From positions 1-64,000 of the forward strand of contig DASYGT010000034.1 of NCBI GenBank assembly GCA_035999365.1: 64,000 nt of DNA, read 5' to 3'. Every line of letters begins with the position of its first letter. Position 1 is the first letter of the stretch. The translations under genes were made by a program, and so were the position numbers. Of this stretch, positions 25,294 through 33,836 are shown in pieces. The stretch comes from DASYGT01 sp035999365. GTDB lineage: Bacteria; Actinomycetota; Actinomycetes; Mycobacteriales; Jatrophihabitantaceae. The notes under the pieces are model-generated. The model was not told the origin of the DNA and made no database searches. It was given only the letters and a program-made list of their open reading frames with translations.

Positions 25294-26514
25294 GTGACTT
25301 CTCCTCCTGCTGTTCCTGACGCCGGCGGCCATTTCGGGCCTTACGGCGGCCGCTTCGTTCCAGAGGCGCTCGTCGCCGCGATCGACGAACTCACCGCCGC
25401 CTTCCAGGCAAGCCAGAACGATCCGGTGTTCGCGGCCGAGTTGCAGCGCCTCCTGCGTGACTACACCGGCCGGCCATCACCGCTCACCGACGTCGCCAAG
25501 TTCGGTGAGCACGCCGGCGGCGCCCGCATCCTGCTCAAGCGCGAAGACCTCAACCACACCGGGTCCCACAAGATCAACAATGTTCTCGGACAGGCGCTGC
25601 TCACCCAGCGCATCGGCAAGAAGCGCGTGATCGCCGAGACGGGAGCCGGTCAGCACGGCGTTGCCACGGCGACGGCCGCGGCCCTCATGGGCCTCGATTG
25701 CACGATCTACATGGGCGAGGAGGACACCCACCGCCAGGCGTTGAACGTCTCGCGCATGCAGCTGCTCGGCGCGACCGTCGTGCCCGTGACGACTGGATCG
25801 CGCACTCTCAAGGACGCGATCAACGAAGCGATGCGCGATTGGGTCACCAACGTCGAGACGACGAACTACGTGTTCGGCACGGTTGCCGGTCCACATCCGT
25901 TCCCGCTCATGGTGCGCGAGTTCCAGCGCATCATCGGCGACGAGGCGCGCGCCCAGGTGCTCGAGCGGGTCGGGCGTCTGCCCGATGTGGTGGCGGCCTG
26001 CGTCGGCGGCGGATCCAACGCCATCGGCATCTTCACCGCGTTCGTTCCGGACGCGGCCGTGCGCCTCGTCGGATTCGAGGCCGGTGGTGACGGCATCGAG
26101 ACGGGCCGGCACGCCGCGACGATCAGCGGGGGAGCGCCCGGCGTACTGCACGGCGCGCGCTCCTACCTGCTTCAGGATGAGAACGGTCAGACGACCGAAT
26201 CGCATTCGATATCGGCGGGGCTGGACTATCCCGGTGTCGGGCCAGAGCACTCCTACCTGCACGACATCGGCCGGGCCGAGTACCGCGCGATCACCGACGA
26301 CGAGGCAATGGCGGCGTTCTCACTGCTGTCGCGCACCGAGGGCATCATTCCTGCGATCGAATCGGCGCACGCGTTGGCCGGTGCGCTCCTGCTCGGACGG
26401 GAGCTGGGGCCGGATGCGGTGATCCTTGTCAACCTGTCCGGTCGGGGCGACAAGGACGTGCAGACCGCGGCCACCTACTTCGGGCTGGCCGCCTCCGAGA
26501 CGGCGCAGTCGTGA
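25294..26514 (+). CDS. trpB: Tryptophan synthase beta subunit
   Basis: TrpB is a PLP enzyme that joins indole and serine to give tryptophan. The 406-residue product has FGPYGGRFVPEALVAAIDEL, the PLP-Lys motif HTGSHKINN, AETGAGQHGVATA, CVGGGSNAIG for phosphate binding, GLDYPGVGPEHSYL, and the C-terminal NLSGRGDKDVQT. GTG 25294 gives the normal N-terminus and follows a CTGGAG ribosome-binding site; an upstream in-frame ATG at 25168 lies before the inferred transcription start and was rejected. It overlaps trpA by 4 bp. Confidence 0.96.
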   Translation: MTSPPAVPDAGGHFGPYGGRFVPEALVAAIDELTAAFQASQNDPVFAAELQRLLRDYTGRPSPLTDVAKFGEHAGGARILLKREDLNHTGSHKINNVLGQALLTQRIGKKRVIAETGAGQHGVATATAAALMGLDCTIYMGEEDTHRQALNVSRMQLLGATVVPVTTGSRTLKDAINEAMRDWVTNVETTNYVFGTVAGPHPFPLMVREFQRIIGDEARAQVLERVGRLPDVVAACVGGGSNAIGIFTAFVPDAAVRLVGFEAGGDGIETGRHAATISGGAPGVLHGARSYLLQDENGQTTESHSISAGLDYPGVGPEHSYLHDIGRAEYRAITDDEAMAAFSLLSRTEGIIPAIESAHALAGALLLGRELGPDAVILVNLSGRGDKDVQTAATYFGLAASETAQS

Positions 26515-27311
26515 CTGCCCTCTCCGATGCACTCGCGAAGGCACGCGCCGACGGCCGAGCCGCCTTGATCGGTTACCTGCCGGTCGGATTTCCGTCGGTC
26601 GACCTCTCGATCGAGGCCATGCGCGCGATGGTCGCCGGCGGGGCCGACGTCATCGAGGTCGGCGTCCCGTACAGCGATCCCGTCATGGACGGCCCGACCA
26701 TTCAGGCCGCGGCCGAGCAGGCGCTGCGGAACGGCGTGGGGATGTTCGATGCCCTTCGTGCTGTAGCGGCCGTGGCCGAGGCGGGCGCCGCCGCCGTGAT
26801 CATGTCCTATTGGAACCCGATCGAACGTATCGGCGTGGATGCGTTTGCGCGGCGGCTGGCCGCGGCAGGCGGCTCGGGTGCGATCACGCCTGACCTCATC
26901 CCTGATGAAGCCGCACCGTGGCTGTCCGCAAGCGATGCCTATGGGCTCGATCGGGTGTTCCTGGTCGCCCCTTCCTCGACCGACGCACGAGTCGTGTCGA
27001 CGGCTGCCGCGTCCAGGGGTTTCGTGTATGCGGCCTCCACGATGGGTGTCACCGGGGCCCGTACGGCTGTGAGCGGTGCCGCCAATGCCTTGGTGGCCCG
27101 GGTGCGCTCCCTCGCGCCCGACGTGGCCGTGTGTGTGGGGCTGGGCGTGTCCGATGCCGATCAGGCGGCCGAGGTCGCCGCATTCGCAGACGGCGTGATC
27201 GTCGGCTCGGCGTTCGTGCGCCGGATGCTCGACTCGCCCGACGCCAACGGCGTTCGGGCGGCCGGTGAGCTCGCGGCACAGCTCGCCGCCGGCGTCCGCG
27301 TCAGGGGATGA
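26511..27311 (+). CDS. trpA: Tryptophan synthase alpha subunit
   Basis: TrpA cleaves indole-3-glycerol phosphate and passes indole to TrpB. The 266-residue TIM barrel contains LIGYLPVGFPS, DVIEVGVPYSDPVMDGPTIQAA (catalytic Glu and Asp), MSYWNPIERIG, APSSTDARV, YAASTMGVTGAR and VGLGVSDADQAAEVAAFADGVIVGSAFVR. It starts in the trpB stop codon and ends with an 11-bp convergent overlap with the quinone oxidoreductase gene. Confidence 0.95.
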   Translation: MTALSDALAKARADGRAALIGYLPVGFPSVDLSIEAMRAMVAGGADVIEVGVPYSDPVMDGPTIQAAAEQALRNGVGMFDALRAVAAVAEAGAAAVIMSYWNPIERIGVDAFARRLAAAGGSGAITPDLIPDEAAPWLSASDAYGLDRVFLVAPSSTDARVVSTAAASRGFVYAASTMGVTGARTAVSGAANALVARVRSLAPDVAVCVGLGVSDADQAAEVAAFADGVIVGSAFVRRMLDSPDANGVRAAGELAAQLAAGVRVRG

Positions 27312-28284
27312 TCAGCAGCTTGCCCGTGGTGCTCCGCGACTCAAGGTCCCGGTAGGCATCGGCCGCGCGATCGAGCGGGTACCGACCGCCTATCGCGATG
27401 TGCAGCGCGCCCTTGGCGATGTCGCCCAGCACGTCCCCTGCGCGCCACAGCAGTTCCTCACGCGTGGCGAGATAGTGCTGCAGCGTCGGACGGGTGATGA
27501 ACAGTGACCCGCCGCTGTTGAGCCGTTGCAGGTCGAAAGGCGGTACCTGGCCGCTCGCCGCGCCGAACAGGGCGAGCAGGCCGCGGCGGCGCAGTGACGC
27601 GAACGATGCCTCGAACGTCGACTTGCCGACGCCGTCGTAGGCGACGTTGACTCCGCCGTCGGATGCCTCGCGGACCGCTCCCGCGAGGTCGCCGATCTCG
27701 TCGTAGCGCAGTACCACGTCGGCACCGGCGGCGCGGGCGACTGCCTCCTTCTCGGCCGAACCGACGGTCGCGACGACATGCGCGCCCTTCATCTTCGCCA
27801 TCTGCACCAACAGTGCGCCGACGCCACCGGCCGCCGCATGCACCAACACCCGGACGCCGGGTGCCACCTGATAGGTGGAGTTGACCAGGTAATGGGCCGT
27901 CATGCCTTGCAGCATTGCCGCCGCCGCGGTCTCGGCAGCCACCGACGGCGGCACGGGCACCACGGAGTCGGCGTCCACCGCGACCGCAGTGGCGTGGGTG
28001 CCTTCCGCGGACGCCGTCGCCACCACATCGTCCAACGCCACACCGTCCACCTCGGTGCCCAACGCGATGACCCGTCCCGCACACTCCCCGCCGAGGACGA
28101 ACGGAGTCGCGACCGCGTAGACGCCCTCGCGTCGGTAGACGTCGATGAAGTTCACGCCCGATGCCGCGACCTCGACGACAACCTGTCTCGGTCCGGGAAC
28201 GGGCGCGGGGAGTGCGCCGACCTGGAGAACCTCGGGCCCGCCGTGCTCGGGCACCAGCACTGCACGAATCTCGTCTACTGCCAT
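27301..28284 (-). CDS. Quinone oxidoreductase-like MDR enzyme
   Basis: The 327-residue protein is a zinc-free medium-chain dehydrogenase/reductase of the quinone oxidoreductase (QOR) type, which reduces quinones or enones with NADPH. It has the N-terminal GroES-like fold with ASGVNFIDVYRREG, then the nucleotide-binding motif VHAAAGGVGALLVQMAK and NVAYDGVGKSTFEASFASLRRRG. ATG 28284 is chosen, with a possible leaderless TACGTT box seven bases upstream on this strand. It is divergent from lgt, and the two promoters face each other within 42 bp. Confidence 0.9.
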   Translation of the reverse strand: MAVDEIRAVLVPEHGGPEVLQVGALPAPVPGPRQVVVEVAASGVNFIDVYRREGVYAVATPFVLGGECAGRVIALGTEVDGVALDDVVATASAEGTHATAVAVDADSVVPVPPSVAAETAAAAMLQGMTAHYLVNSTYQVAPGVRVLVHAAAGGVGALLVQMAKMKGAHVVATVGSAEKEAVARAAGADVVLRYDEIGDLAGAVREASDGGVNVAYDGVGKSTFEASFASLRRRGLLALFGAASGQVPPFDLQRLNSGGSLFITRPTLQHYLATREELLWRAGDVLGDIAKGALHIAIGGRYPLDRAADAYRDLESRSTTGKLLIIP

Positions 28285-28314
28285 GACTCCCAACGTAGTA
28301 AAGGGCGGTACGGC

Positions 28315-28320
28315 TACCGT
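28315..28320 (+). promoter_or_regulatory. -10 box TACCGT for lgt (leaderless)
   Basis: TACCGT is followed by six bases and GTG 28327. This fixes the lgt start codon, which has no clear ribosome-binding site. Confidence 0.55.
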
Positions 28321-28326
28321 GATGGA

Positions 28327-29250
28327 GTGCATCCGCTCGCCTCGATCCCCAGCCCCACGCGCAGTGTGTGGCATCTGGGCCCCCTGCCCATTCGCGCGTA
28401 CGCACTGTGCATCGTGCTGGGCATATTCGTCGCCCTCTGGGTGCTGATGCGCCGGTGGCGCGAGCGCGGCGGCGTCGACGACGACGTGTGGGACGTCTCC
28501 GGCTGGGCGATCGTCTTCGGCATCCTCGGCGGCCGCCTCTATCACGTGATCACCGATCCCGAGCTGTACTTCGGCTCGGGCAGGCACCCCGTCGACGCTC
28601 TCAAGATCTGGGACGGTGGTCTCGGCATCTGGGGCGCGATCGCGCTCGGGGCCGTCGGCGCGTGGATCGGCTGCCGGCGACACAACCTCTCGCTCACGGT
28701 GTTCGCCGACGCCGCGGTGCCGGGTGTCGTACTCGCCCAGGGCATCGGCCGCTGGGGCAACTGGTTCAACAACGAGCTGTACGGCGGCTCGACGAGTCTG
28801 CCGTGGAAGTTGCAGATCCACGACGTGAGCACAGCGACAGGACACGCTCAGCCGTGCTCGTTCGGCAACGTCGGTGCGTCGGTCTGTGGCTACTACCAAC
28901 CGACGTTTCTGTACGAATCACTGTGGGACATCGCGCTCGGGTTGGCGCTGATCTATATCGACCGCAGGCTTCGGCTGGGCCGCGGCAACGTGATGGCGTT
29001 GTACGTGATGGGCTACACCGCCGGCCGCGGCTGGATCGAGGCGCTACGCCACGATCATGCCAACCACATCCTCGGACTTCGCCTCAACGACTGGACGGCG
29101 ATCATCGTGTTCCTCGGCGGGCTGGCGTGGTTCGTGACGCACGGCGGTTTCCACGCCGAACGCGAGACGCATCCCTACATCGGCGAACGAACGCCGACGC
29201 AGGACGATTCATTGGAGGAGGCGGGGGTTCATGGCCGATCCGACGACTGA
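28327..29250 (+). CDS. lgt: Prolipoprotein diacylglyceryl transferase
   Basis: Lgt transfers diacylglycerol from phosphatidylglycerol to the lipobox Cys of prolipoproteins, the step before LspA cleavage. The 307-residue polytopic membrane protein contains PIRAYALCIVLGIFVAL, GILGGRLYHVI and the signature GRWGNWFNNELYGGST. The longer open frame upstream is antisense to the oxidoreductase; GTG 28327 is supported by the -10 six bases upstream. Its position after trpBA is the same as in Mycobacterium. Confidence 0.95.
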   Translation: MHPLASIPSPTRSVWHLGPLPIRAYALCIVLGIFVALWVLMRRWRERGGVDDDVWDVSGWAIVFGILGGRLYHVITDPELYFGSGRHPVDALKIWDGGLGIWGAIALGAVGAWIGCRRHNLSLTVFADAAVPGVVLAQGIGRWGNWFNNELYGGSTSLPWKLQIHDVSTATGHAQPCSFGNVGASVCGYYQPTFLYESLWDIALGLALIYIDRRLRLGRGNVMALYVMGYTAGRGWIEALRHDHANHILGLRLNDWTAIIVFLGGLAWFVTHGGFHAERETHPYIGERTPTQDDSLEEAGVHGRSDD

Positions 29251-29965
29251 CCTGCCGGAGCTGCCGAACCAGGAGATCCACCACGACCATCGCGACGTCA
29301 GCGGCGGCTGGCTGCGGCCGACGGTGTTCGGGATGATGGACGGCCTGGTCACCAACTTCGCGCTCATTCTCGGGCTGAGCGGCGGTCACGCATCGCACCG
29401 ATTCGTCGTCCTCGGCGGCATGGCCAGCCTGCTGGCCGGTGCGCTGTCGATGGCGTCCGGCGAGTACGTGTCCGTGCAGAGCCAGAACGAGTCGACGCGC
29501 GCCGAGGTCGAGGTCGAGCGGTACGAGCTGAAGCACAACGCGGCGGCCGAGCTTGAAGAACTGACCCAGATGTACATCTCGCGCGGTGTCGATGCGAAGA
29601 CCGCCGGCTCCGTGGCCGAGCAGCTTTCCAGAGATCCCGACCAGGCCCTGCTCATTCACGCGCAGGAGGAGCTTGGCGTCGACCCGACGCAGTTGCCGAG
29701 CCCGTACGTGGCCGCAGGATCGTCGCTCGTGTGGTTCGCGATCGGCGCGTTCCTGCCGTTGCTTCCGTTCCTCCTCGGGGCGAACACTGCGCTGGCGTCC
29801 TCGGTGCTGTCCCTCGTCGCGCTGTTCGGGGCCGGGGCGCTCAGTTCCCGCTTCACCGCGCGCACGTGGGCCTTTGCCGGCACGCGCCAGCTGCTCATCG
29901 GCGCCTTCGCCGCCGCGGTGACGTTCGGCATCGGTTCGCTGTTCCACGTCGGGGGCGTCGGCTGA
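29231..29965 (+). CDS. VIT1/CCC1-family membrane protein
   Basis: The 244-residue product matches the VIT1/CCC1 family of Fe2+/Mn2+ transporters. The first helix block GMMDGLVTNFALILGLSGG and the second MASLLAGALSMASGEYVSVQSQNE are the family signatures; a cytoplasmic helical domain rich in Glu (EVEVERYELKHNAAAELEEL) and three C-terminal helices follow. Metal transport is inferred from the family. ATG 29231 has GGAGGAGG upstream and overlaps the end of lgt by 20 bp. Confidence 0.88.
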   Translation: MADPTTDLPELPNQEIHHDHRDVSGGWLRPTVFGMMDGLVTNFALILGLSGGHASHRFVVLGGMASLLAGALSMASGEYVSVQSQNESTRAEVEVERYELKHNAAAELEELTQMYISRGVDAKTAGSVAEQLSRDPDQALLIHAQEELGVDPTQLPSPYVAAGSSLVWFAIGAFLPLLPFLLGANTALASSVLSLVALFGAGALSSRFTARTWAFAGTRQLLIGAFAAAVTFGIGSLFHVGGVG

Positions 29966-29974
29966 TCGACCCTG

Positions 29975-30004
29975 GTTGCGGACCGACCGGTCGGTCCCTA
30001 GGGT
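29975..30004 (+). promoter_or_regulatory. Promoter of the kinase/acyl-CoA dehydrogenase operon
   Basis: TTGCGG at 29975-29980 and TAGGGT at 29999-30004 are separated by 18 bp. The -10 ends seven bases before GTG 30012, the leaderless geometry. The spacer is filled by the palindromic operator listed separately. Confidence 0.6.
29980..29997. promoter_or_regulatory. Perfect 18-bp palindrome, probable TetR operator
   Basis: GGACCGACCGGTCGGTCC is perfectly self-complementary and lies between the -35 and -10 boxes. The length and core are typical of TetR-family operators, and a TetR gene (32269) is third in the operon it would control. The regulator-operator pairing is inferred from this arrangement. 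Confidence 0.7.
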
Positions 30005-30011
30005 GTGGCGG

Positions 30012-31031
30012 GTGGCCGAGCTTCCGGGACTCGATCTCGACGCACTCACCGCATGGCTGGACGCGGATTCGCCGGGCCTGCGGCAGGGGAACCTCGCCGG
30101 CGAGGTCATCGCCGGGGGCAAGTCGAACCTGACCTACCGCGTCACCGACGGCAGGTCCACCTGGGCCCTGCGGCGGCCGCCGTTGGCGCACGTGCTGCCG
30201 ACAGCGCACGACATGGTGCGCGAGTTCACCGTGATCAGCGCGCTGGCGAGTACCGCGGTGCCGGTCGCCCGCCCTGTGACGCTCTGCGCCGACCCCGAGG
30301 TGCTCGGCGCCCCGTTCTACCTCATGGACTTCGTCGACGGGGTCGTGCTCGACCGCCCCGACATCATCGGTGCCGTCGACGCGCCCACCGCACGGCGCGT
30401 CTGCGAACAGCTGATGGACACGCTCGTGACGCTGCACGCGGTCGATCCCGAGTCGGTGCACCTGAATGATTTCGGCCGTCCCGAGGGTTTCCTCGCCCGC
30501 CAGGTACGGCGCTGGTACGGCCAGTGGCAGGCCTCCCAGACCGAGCCCCGTTCTGCCCTCGACGCGGTCGTTGCGAGGCTGAACGACACACTGCCGCCGC
30601 AATCCGAGCCGGGAATCGTGCATGGTGACTACCGGCTGACCAACGTGATGTTCCGTCCGGATCTGGAGGGCATCGCGGCGGTCGTCGACTGGGAGATGGC
30701 GACGCTCGGCGACCCGCTGACCGATGTCGGTCTGCTCGTCGTCTATCAGACACTGTCGGCCGGCGACGACTTCGTCATGCCGCGGATGAGCCCCGACGAC
30801 GGATTCCTGACACCGGAGCAGATGGTCGGTCGCTACGCCGCCGGATCGCAGCGCGACCTTGCGCACCTGGCCTGGTACGTCGCCTTCGGGTACTTCAAGC
30901 TCGCCGTGGTGGCCGAAGGCATTCATCACCGCTTCCTGAAGGGCAAGACCGTCGGCGCGGGCTTCGACCACTTCGGGGCGGCGGTTCCCATGCTGCTCGA
31001 CGCCGCGCTCACGGCGCTGGCCGACCGATAG
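30012..31031 (+). CDS. APH-family phosphotransferase (ACAD10/11 kinase-domain-like)
   Basis: The 339-residue kinase belongs to the aminoglycoside phosphotransferase/choline kinase fold. Visible motifs are the nucleotide-binding segment GGKSNLTYRV, the catalytic loop VHGDYRLTNVMF with Asp, and VVDWEMATLGDPLTDVG with the metal-binding Asp. Homologs next to acyl-CoA dehydrogenases, and the kinase domains of mammalian ACAD10/ACAD11, phosphorylate the 4-hydroxyl of hydroxyacyl-CoA so that phosphate can be eliminated. An acyl-CoA dehydrogenase gene follows 11 bp downstream, so that role is likely here, by inference. GTG 30012 is chosen for the leaderless geometry; GTG 30003 is also in frame. Confidence 0.85.
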   Translation: MAELPGLDLDALTAWLDADSPGLRQGNLAGEVIAGGKSNLTYRVTDGRSTWALRRPPLAHVLPTAHDMVREFTVISALASTAVPVARPVTLCADPEVLGAPFYLMDFVDGVVLDRPDIIGAVDAPTARRVCEQLMDTLVTLHAVDPESVHLNDFGRPEGFLARQVRRWYGQWQASQTEPRSALDAVVARLNDTLPPQSEPGIVHGDYRLTNVMFRPDLEGIAAVVDWEMATLGDPLTDVGLLVVYQTLSAGDDFVMPRMSPDDGFLTPEQMVGRYAAGSQRDLAHLAWYVAFGYFKLAVVAEGIHHRFLKGKTVGAGFDHFGAAVPMLLDAALTALADR

Positions 31032-31042
31032 GAGAACGAGCC

Positions 31043-32272
31043 ATGGATTTCCGGCACAGCGAACGGTCGGCGGCGCTGCAGGAGAAGGTGCGGGTGTTCC
31101 TCGACACGCACGTGTATCCGGCCGAGCACGTCTTCGAGACGCAAGTGGCAGCCAACCGCGCGGCGGGCACACCGTTCCGGACCCCCGACGTCATCGTCGA
31201 ACTTAAGCGCGAAGCGCGGCAGGCGGGGTTGTGGAACCTGTTCCTTCCGGACGAGAGATTCGGCGCCGGCCTGAGCGTGCTCGACTACGCGCCGATCGCC
31301 GAACTCAGCGGACGCTCGGCGGCGATCGCGCCCGAGGCGATGAACTGCAGCGCTCCGGACACCGGCAACATGGAATTGCTCGCCATGTTCGGCACGGATG
31401 AGCAGCACGACCGATGGTTGCGCCCGCTGCTCGACGGCGCGACCCGGTCCTGCTTCTCGATGACCGAGCCCGCGGTGGCATCGTCCGATGCGACGAACAT
31501 CGCGGCGACGATCACTCCCGACGGTGGCGACTACGTCGTCGAAGGCCGCAAGTGGTGGTCGACGGGCGCGATGCGGCCGGAGTGCACGGTGGCGATCGTC
31601 ATGGGCGTCAGCGATCCCGACGCGGCCAAGTACGCGCGGCACTCGATGATCCTGGTCCCGCTCGACACGCCCGGCGTCAACGTGCAGCGCTCGACGACGG
31701 TGTTCGGTTACGACGACGGCCCGCACGGTGGCCACGGCGTGATCGATTTCGACAACGTTCGCGTGCCCGCGGCCAACCTGCTCGGGCCACAGGGCGGCGG
31801 CTTCATGATGGCGCAGGCACGCCTAGGTCCAGGACGCATCCACCACTGCATGCGCAGTCTCGGAATGGCCGAGCGGGCGCTCGAGATGATGTGCGCGCGG
31901 GCGGCGTCTCGTTCGACGTTCGGCTCGCCACTCGCCGGGCACGGGGTGGTCCAGGGGTGGATCGCCGAATCGAGGTTGGCGATCGAGCAGGCGCGGCTGC
32001 TCGTGCTGAAAACGGCGTGGCTGATCGACACGGTCGGTGCGAAGGGTGCGCGCACCGAGATCGCGGCGATAAAGGTCGCCGCGCCGCGCGCCGCGTCGTA
32101 CGTCGTCGATCGCGCTATCCAGACCTACGGTGCCGCCGGCGTCTCGGACGACACTTCGCTCGCCGAGGCGTGGGCGCAGCTGCGCACGCTGCACCTCGCG
32201 GATGGGCCTGACGAGGTGCACCTGCGCTCCATCGCGCGTGAGGAGCTGCGCGCACACCGGGACGTGTCGTGA
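31043..32272 (+). CDS. Acyl-CoA dehydrogenase (ACAD10/11-like)
   Basis: The 409-residue flavoprotein has the three-part ACAD fold: an N-terminal helical domain with GLWNLFLPDERFGAGLSVLDYAPIAE, the middle beta domain with SCFSMTEPAVASSDATNI and KWWSTGAM, and the C-terminal helical domain with RLGPGRIHHCMRSLGMAERALEMM and IQTYGAAGVSDDTSLAEAWAQLRTLHLADGPDEVH. Neighbourhood with the APH kinase points to the 4-hydroxyacyl-CoA dehydration pathway rather than plain beta-oxidation. ATG 31043 has AGGAG about 9 bp upstream. The stop overlaps the TetR start by 4 bp. Confidence 0.9.
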   Translation: MDFRHSERSAALQEKVRVFLDTHVYPAEHVFETQVAANRAAGTPFRTPDVIVELKREARQAGLWNLFLPDERFGAGLSVLDYAPIAELSGRSAAIAPEAMNCSAPDTGNMELLAMFGTDEQHDRWLRPLLDGATRSCFSMTEPAVASSDATNIAATITPDGGDYVVEGRKWWSTGAMRPECTVAIVMGVSDPDAAKYARHSMILVPLDTPGVNVQRSTTVFGYDDGPHGGHGVIDFDNVRVPAANLLGPQGGGFMMAQARLGPGRIHHCMRSLGMAERALEMMCARAASRSTFGSPLAGHGVVQGWIAESRLAIEQARLLVLKTAWLIDTVGAKGARTEIAAIKVAAPRAASYVVDRAIQTYGAAGVSDDTSLAEAWAQLRTLHLADGPDEVHLRSIAREELRAHRDVS

Positions 32273-32856
32273 CGGTGGCGACGGAGCTGAGCGCGCGCGC
32301 CCGCGTGCTCGACGCCGCGGTCGATCTCTTCGCGCGTCAGGGCTATGACGCGACCAGCGTTGCCGAGGTGATCGCCCAGGCGGGAGTTGCCAAGGGCGGT
32401 TTCTACCACCACTTCGCAAGCAAGGAGGCGCTGCTGTACGAGGTCTACGGAGACCTCATCACGCGGCAGCTCGAGTCGATGGACGACGTGATTGCGCGTG
32501 GCGCGGGCGCGGCGGCGACATTGCGTGCTTTGATCGCCGACCTCGTCGAGTCGACGGCATCGAGTGCCCAGCAGGCACTCGTGTTCTGGCGTGAGCAGCA
32601 TCGCCTCGGCGACGAGCGCACTGCCGAGTACCGGCGCGCGCGGCGGCGCTATCACGACACCGTCATCCGCTTGGTCCGCGACGCGCAGGCCTCCGGAGAG
32701 TTCGCCACCACCGCCTCACCGGAGACCGTCACCTTCACGATCTTCGGCGTCATCAACGAGCTGCCGCTCTGGTATCGCCCGCAGGGACGCAAGCGCCCCA
32801 CTCAGATCGCGACTGAGCTCGCTGACTTCGTCCTGGCCGGGTTGGGCACGGCATGA
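32269..32856 (+). CDS. TetR-family transcriptional regulator
   Basis: The 195-residue protein has the N-terminal HTH of the family (VLDAAVDLFARQGYDATSVAEVIAQAGVAKGGFYHHFASKEALLYEV) and a divergent ligand-binding C-terminal domain with FWREQHRLGDERTAEYRRARRRYHDTV. It overlaps the acyl-CoA dehydrogenase by 4 bp and the next gene by 4 bp. It is probably the repressor acting at the palindrome at 29980 and responding to an acyl-CoA; ligand and target are inferred. Confidence 0.9.
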   Translation: MTVATELSARARVLDAAVDLFARQGYDATSVAEVIAQAGVAKGGFYHHFASKEALLYEVYGDLITRQLESMDDVIARGAGAAATLRALIADLVESTASSAQQALVFWREQHRLGDERTAEYRRARRRYHDTVIRLVRDAQASGEFATTASPETVTFTIFGVINELPLWYRPQGRKRPTQIATELADFVLAGLGTA

Positions 32857-33836
32857 ACGGCATGCCGCAGCGATGGGGACTGACCGTTCCGCTCGTCGGC
32901 GTACCCCTGCTGCAGCACCGTGCGTTGATCGAGGCATTGCCGGGCATGGGCTACACCGACGTCTGGTCAGCGGAGACGAACGGCAGCGACGCCTTCACCC
33001 CGCTGGCGCTCGCCGCGACATGGGAACCGACGCTGCGCCTCGGGACAGCGATCGTGCCGGTGTACACCCGCGGGCCGGCGCTGATCGCGATGTCGGCGGC
33101 GACGATGGCCGCCGTGGCACCGGACCGGTTCGTGCTCGGGCTCGGCGCGTCCAGCCCGGTGATCGTCGGCGACTGGAACGCGATCGACTTCGTCGAGCCG
33201 TACCGTCGCTCGCGCGATGTGCTGCGCGTAGTGCGCGCCGCTCTCGCCGGCGAACGCGTGGACGCCACCTACGACTCATTCACGATCAAGCGCTTCAAGC
33301 TGGAGCAGGCACCGCAGCCTGCTCCGCGCATCCTGCTCGCGGCATTGCGGCCCCAGATGCTGCGCCTGGCCGGCCGCGAGGCCGACGGCGCCATCCTGAA
33401 CTGGCTCGCCTCCACCGACGTGCCGCGCTGCGTCGAAGCGATCGCCGCACCGGACGCCGAAGTTGTCGCGCGCATCTTCGTGTGCCCTACGGAGGACGCC
33501 GACTACGCGCGCCAGCTCGGCAAGATGCTCATCTCGACCTACCTGACCGTGCCTGCATACGCGGCCTTCCACGAGTGGCTCGGCCGCGGCGAGTCGTTGC
33601 GGCCGATGCATGAGGCGTGGGCGGCACGCGATCGCTCCGGGGCGGCCGCCGCGGTGCCGGACGACGTCGTCGACGCGCTGGTACTGCACGGCTCCCCGGA
33701 ACAGTGCCGCGAGCAGGTGCAGGCCTACGCCGAAGCCGGCGTGACCACCCCGGTGATGGCGCTGCTGCCGACGCCCGAGATGGCGGATCCCGACGGTCTG
33801 TTCGACATCGTCGGCCGGCTCGGGACAGGTGCGTGA
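32853..33836 (+). CDS. LLM-class (probably F420-dependent) oxidoreductase
   Basis: The 327-residue product is a luciferase-like monooxygenase-fold oxidoreductase. It has LTVPLVGVPLLQHRALIEALPGMGYTDVWSAET at the N-terminus, RLGTAIVPVYTRGPALIAMSAATMAAVAPDRFVLGLGASSP (substrate/cofactor pocket) and EAGVTTPVMALLP near the end. Actinobacterial members commonly use coenzyme F420, but the cofactor cannot be decided here. ATG 32853 overlaps the TetR stop. It belongs to the catabolic operon. Confidence 0.87.
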   Translation: MNGMPQRWGLTVPLVGVPLLQHRALIEALPGMGYTDVWSAETNGSDAFTPLALAATWEPTLRLGTAIVPVYTRGPALIAMSAATMAAVAPDRFVLGLGASSPVIVGDWNAIDFVEPYRRSRDVLRVVRAALAGERVDATYDSFTIKRFKLEQAPQPAPRILLAALRPQMLRLAGREADGAILNWLASTDVPRCVEAIAAPDAEVVARIFVCPTEDADYARQLGKMLISTYLTVPAYAAFHEWLGRGESLRPMHEAWAARDRSGAAAAVPDDVVDALVLHGSPEQCREQVQAYAEAGVTTPVMALLPTPEMADPDGLFDIVGRLGTGA

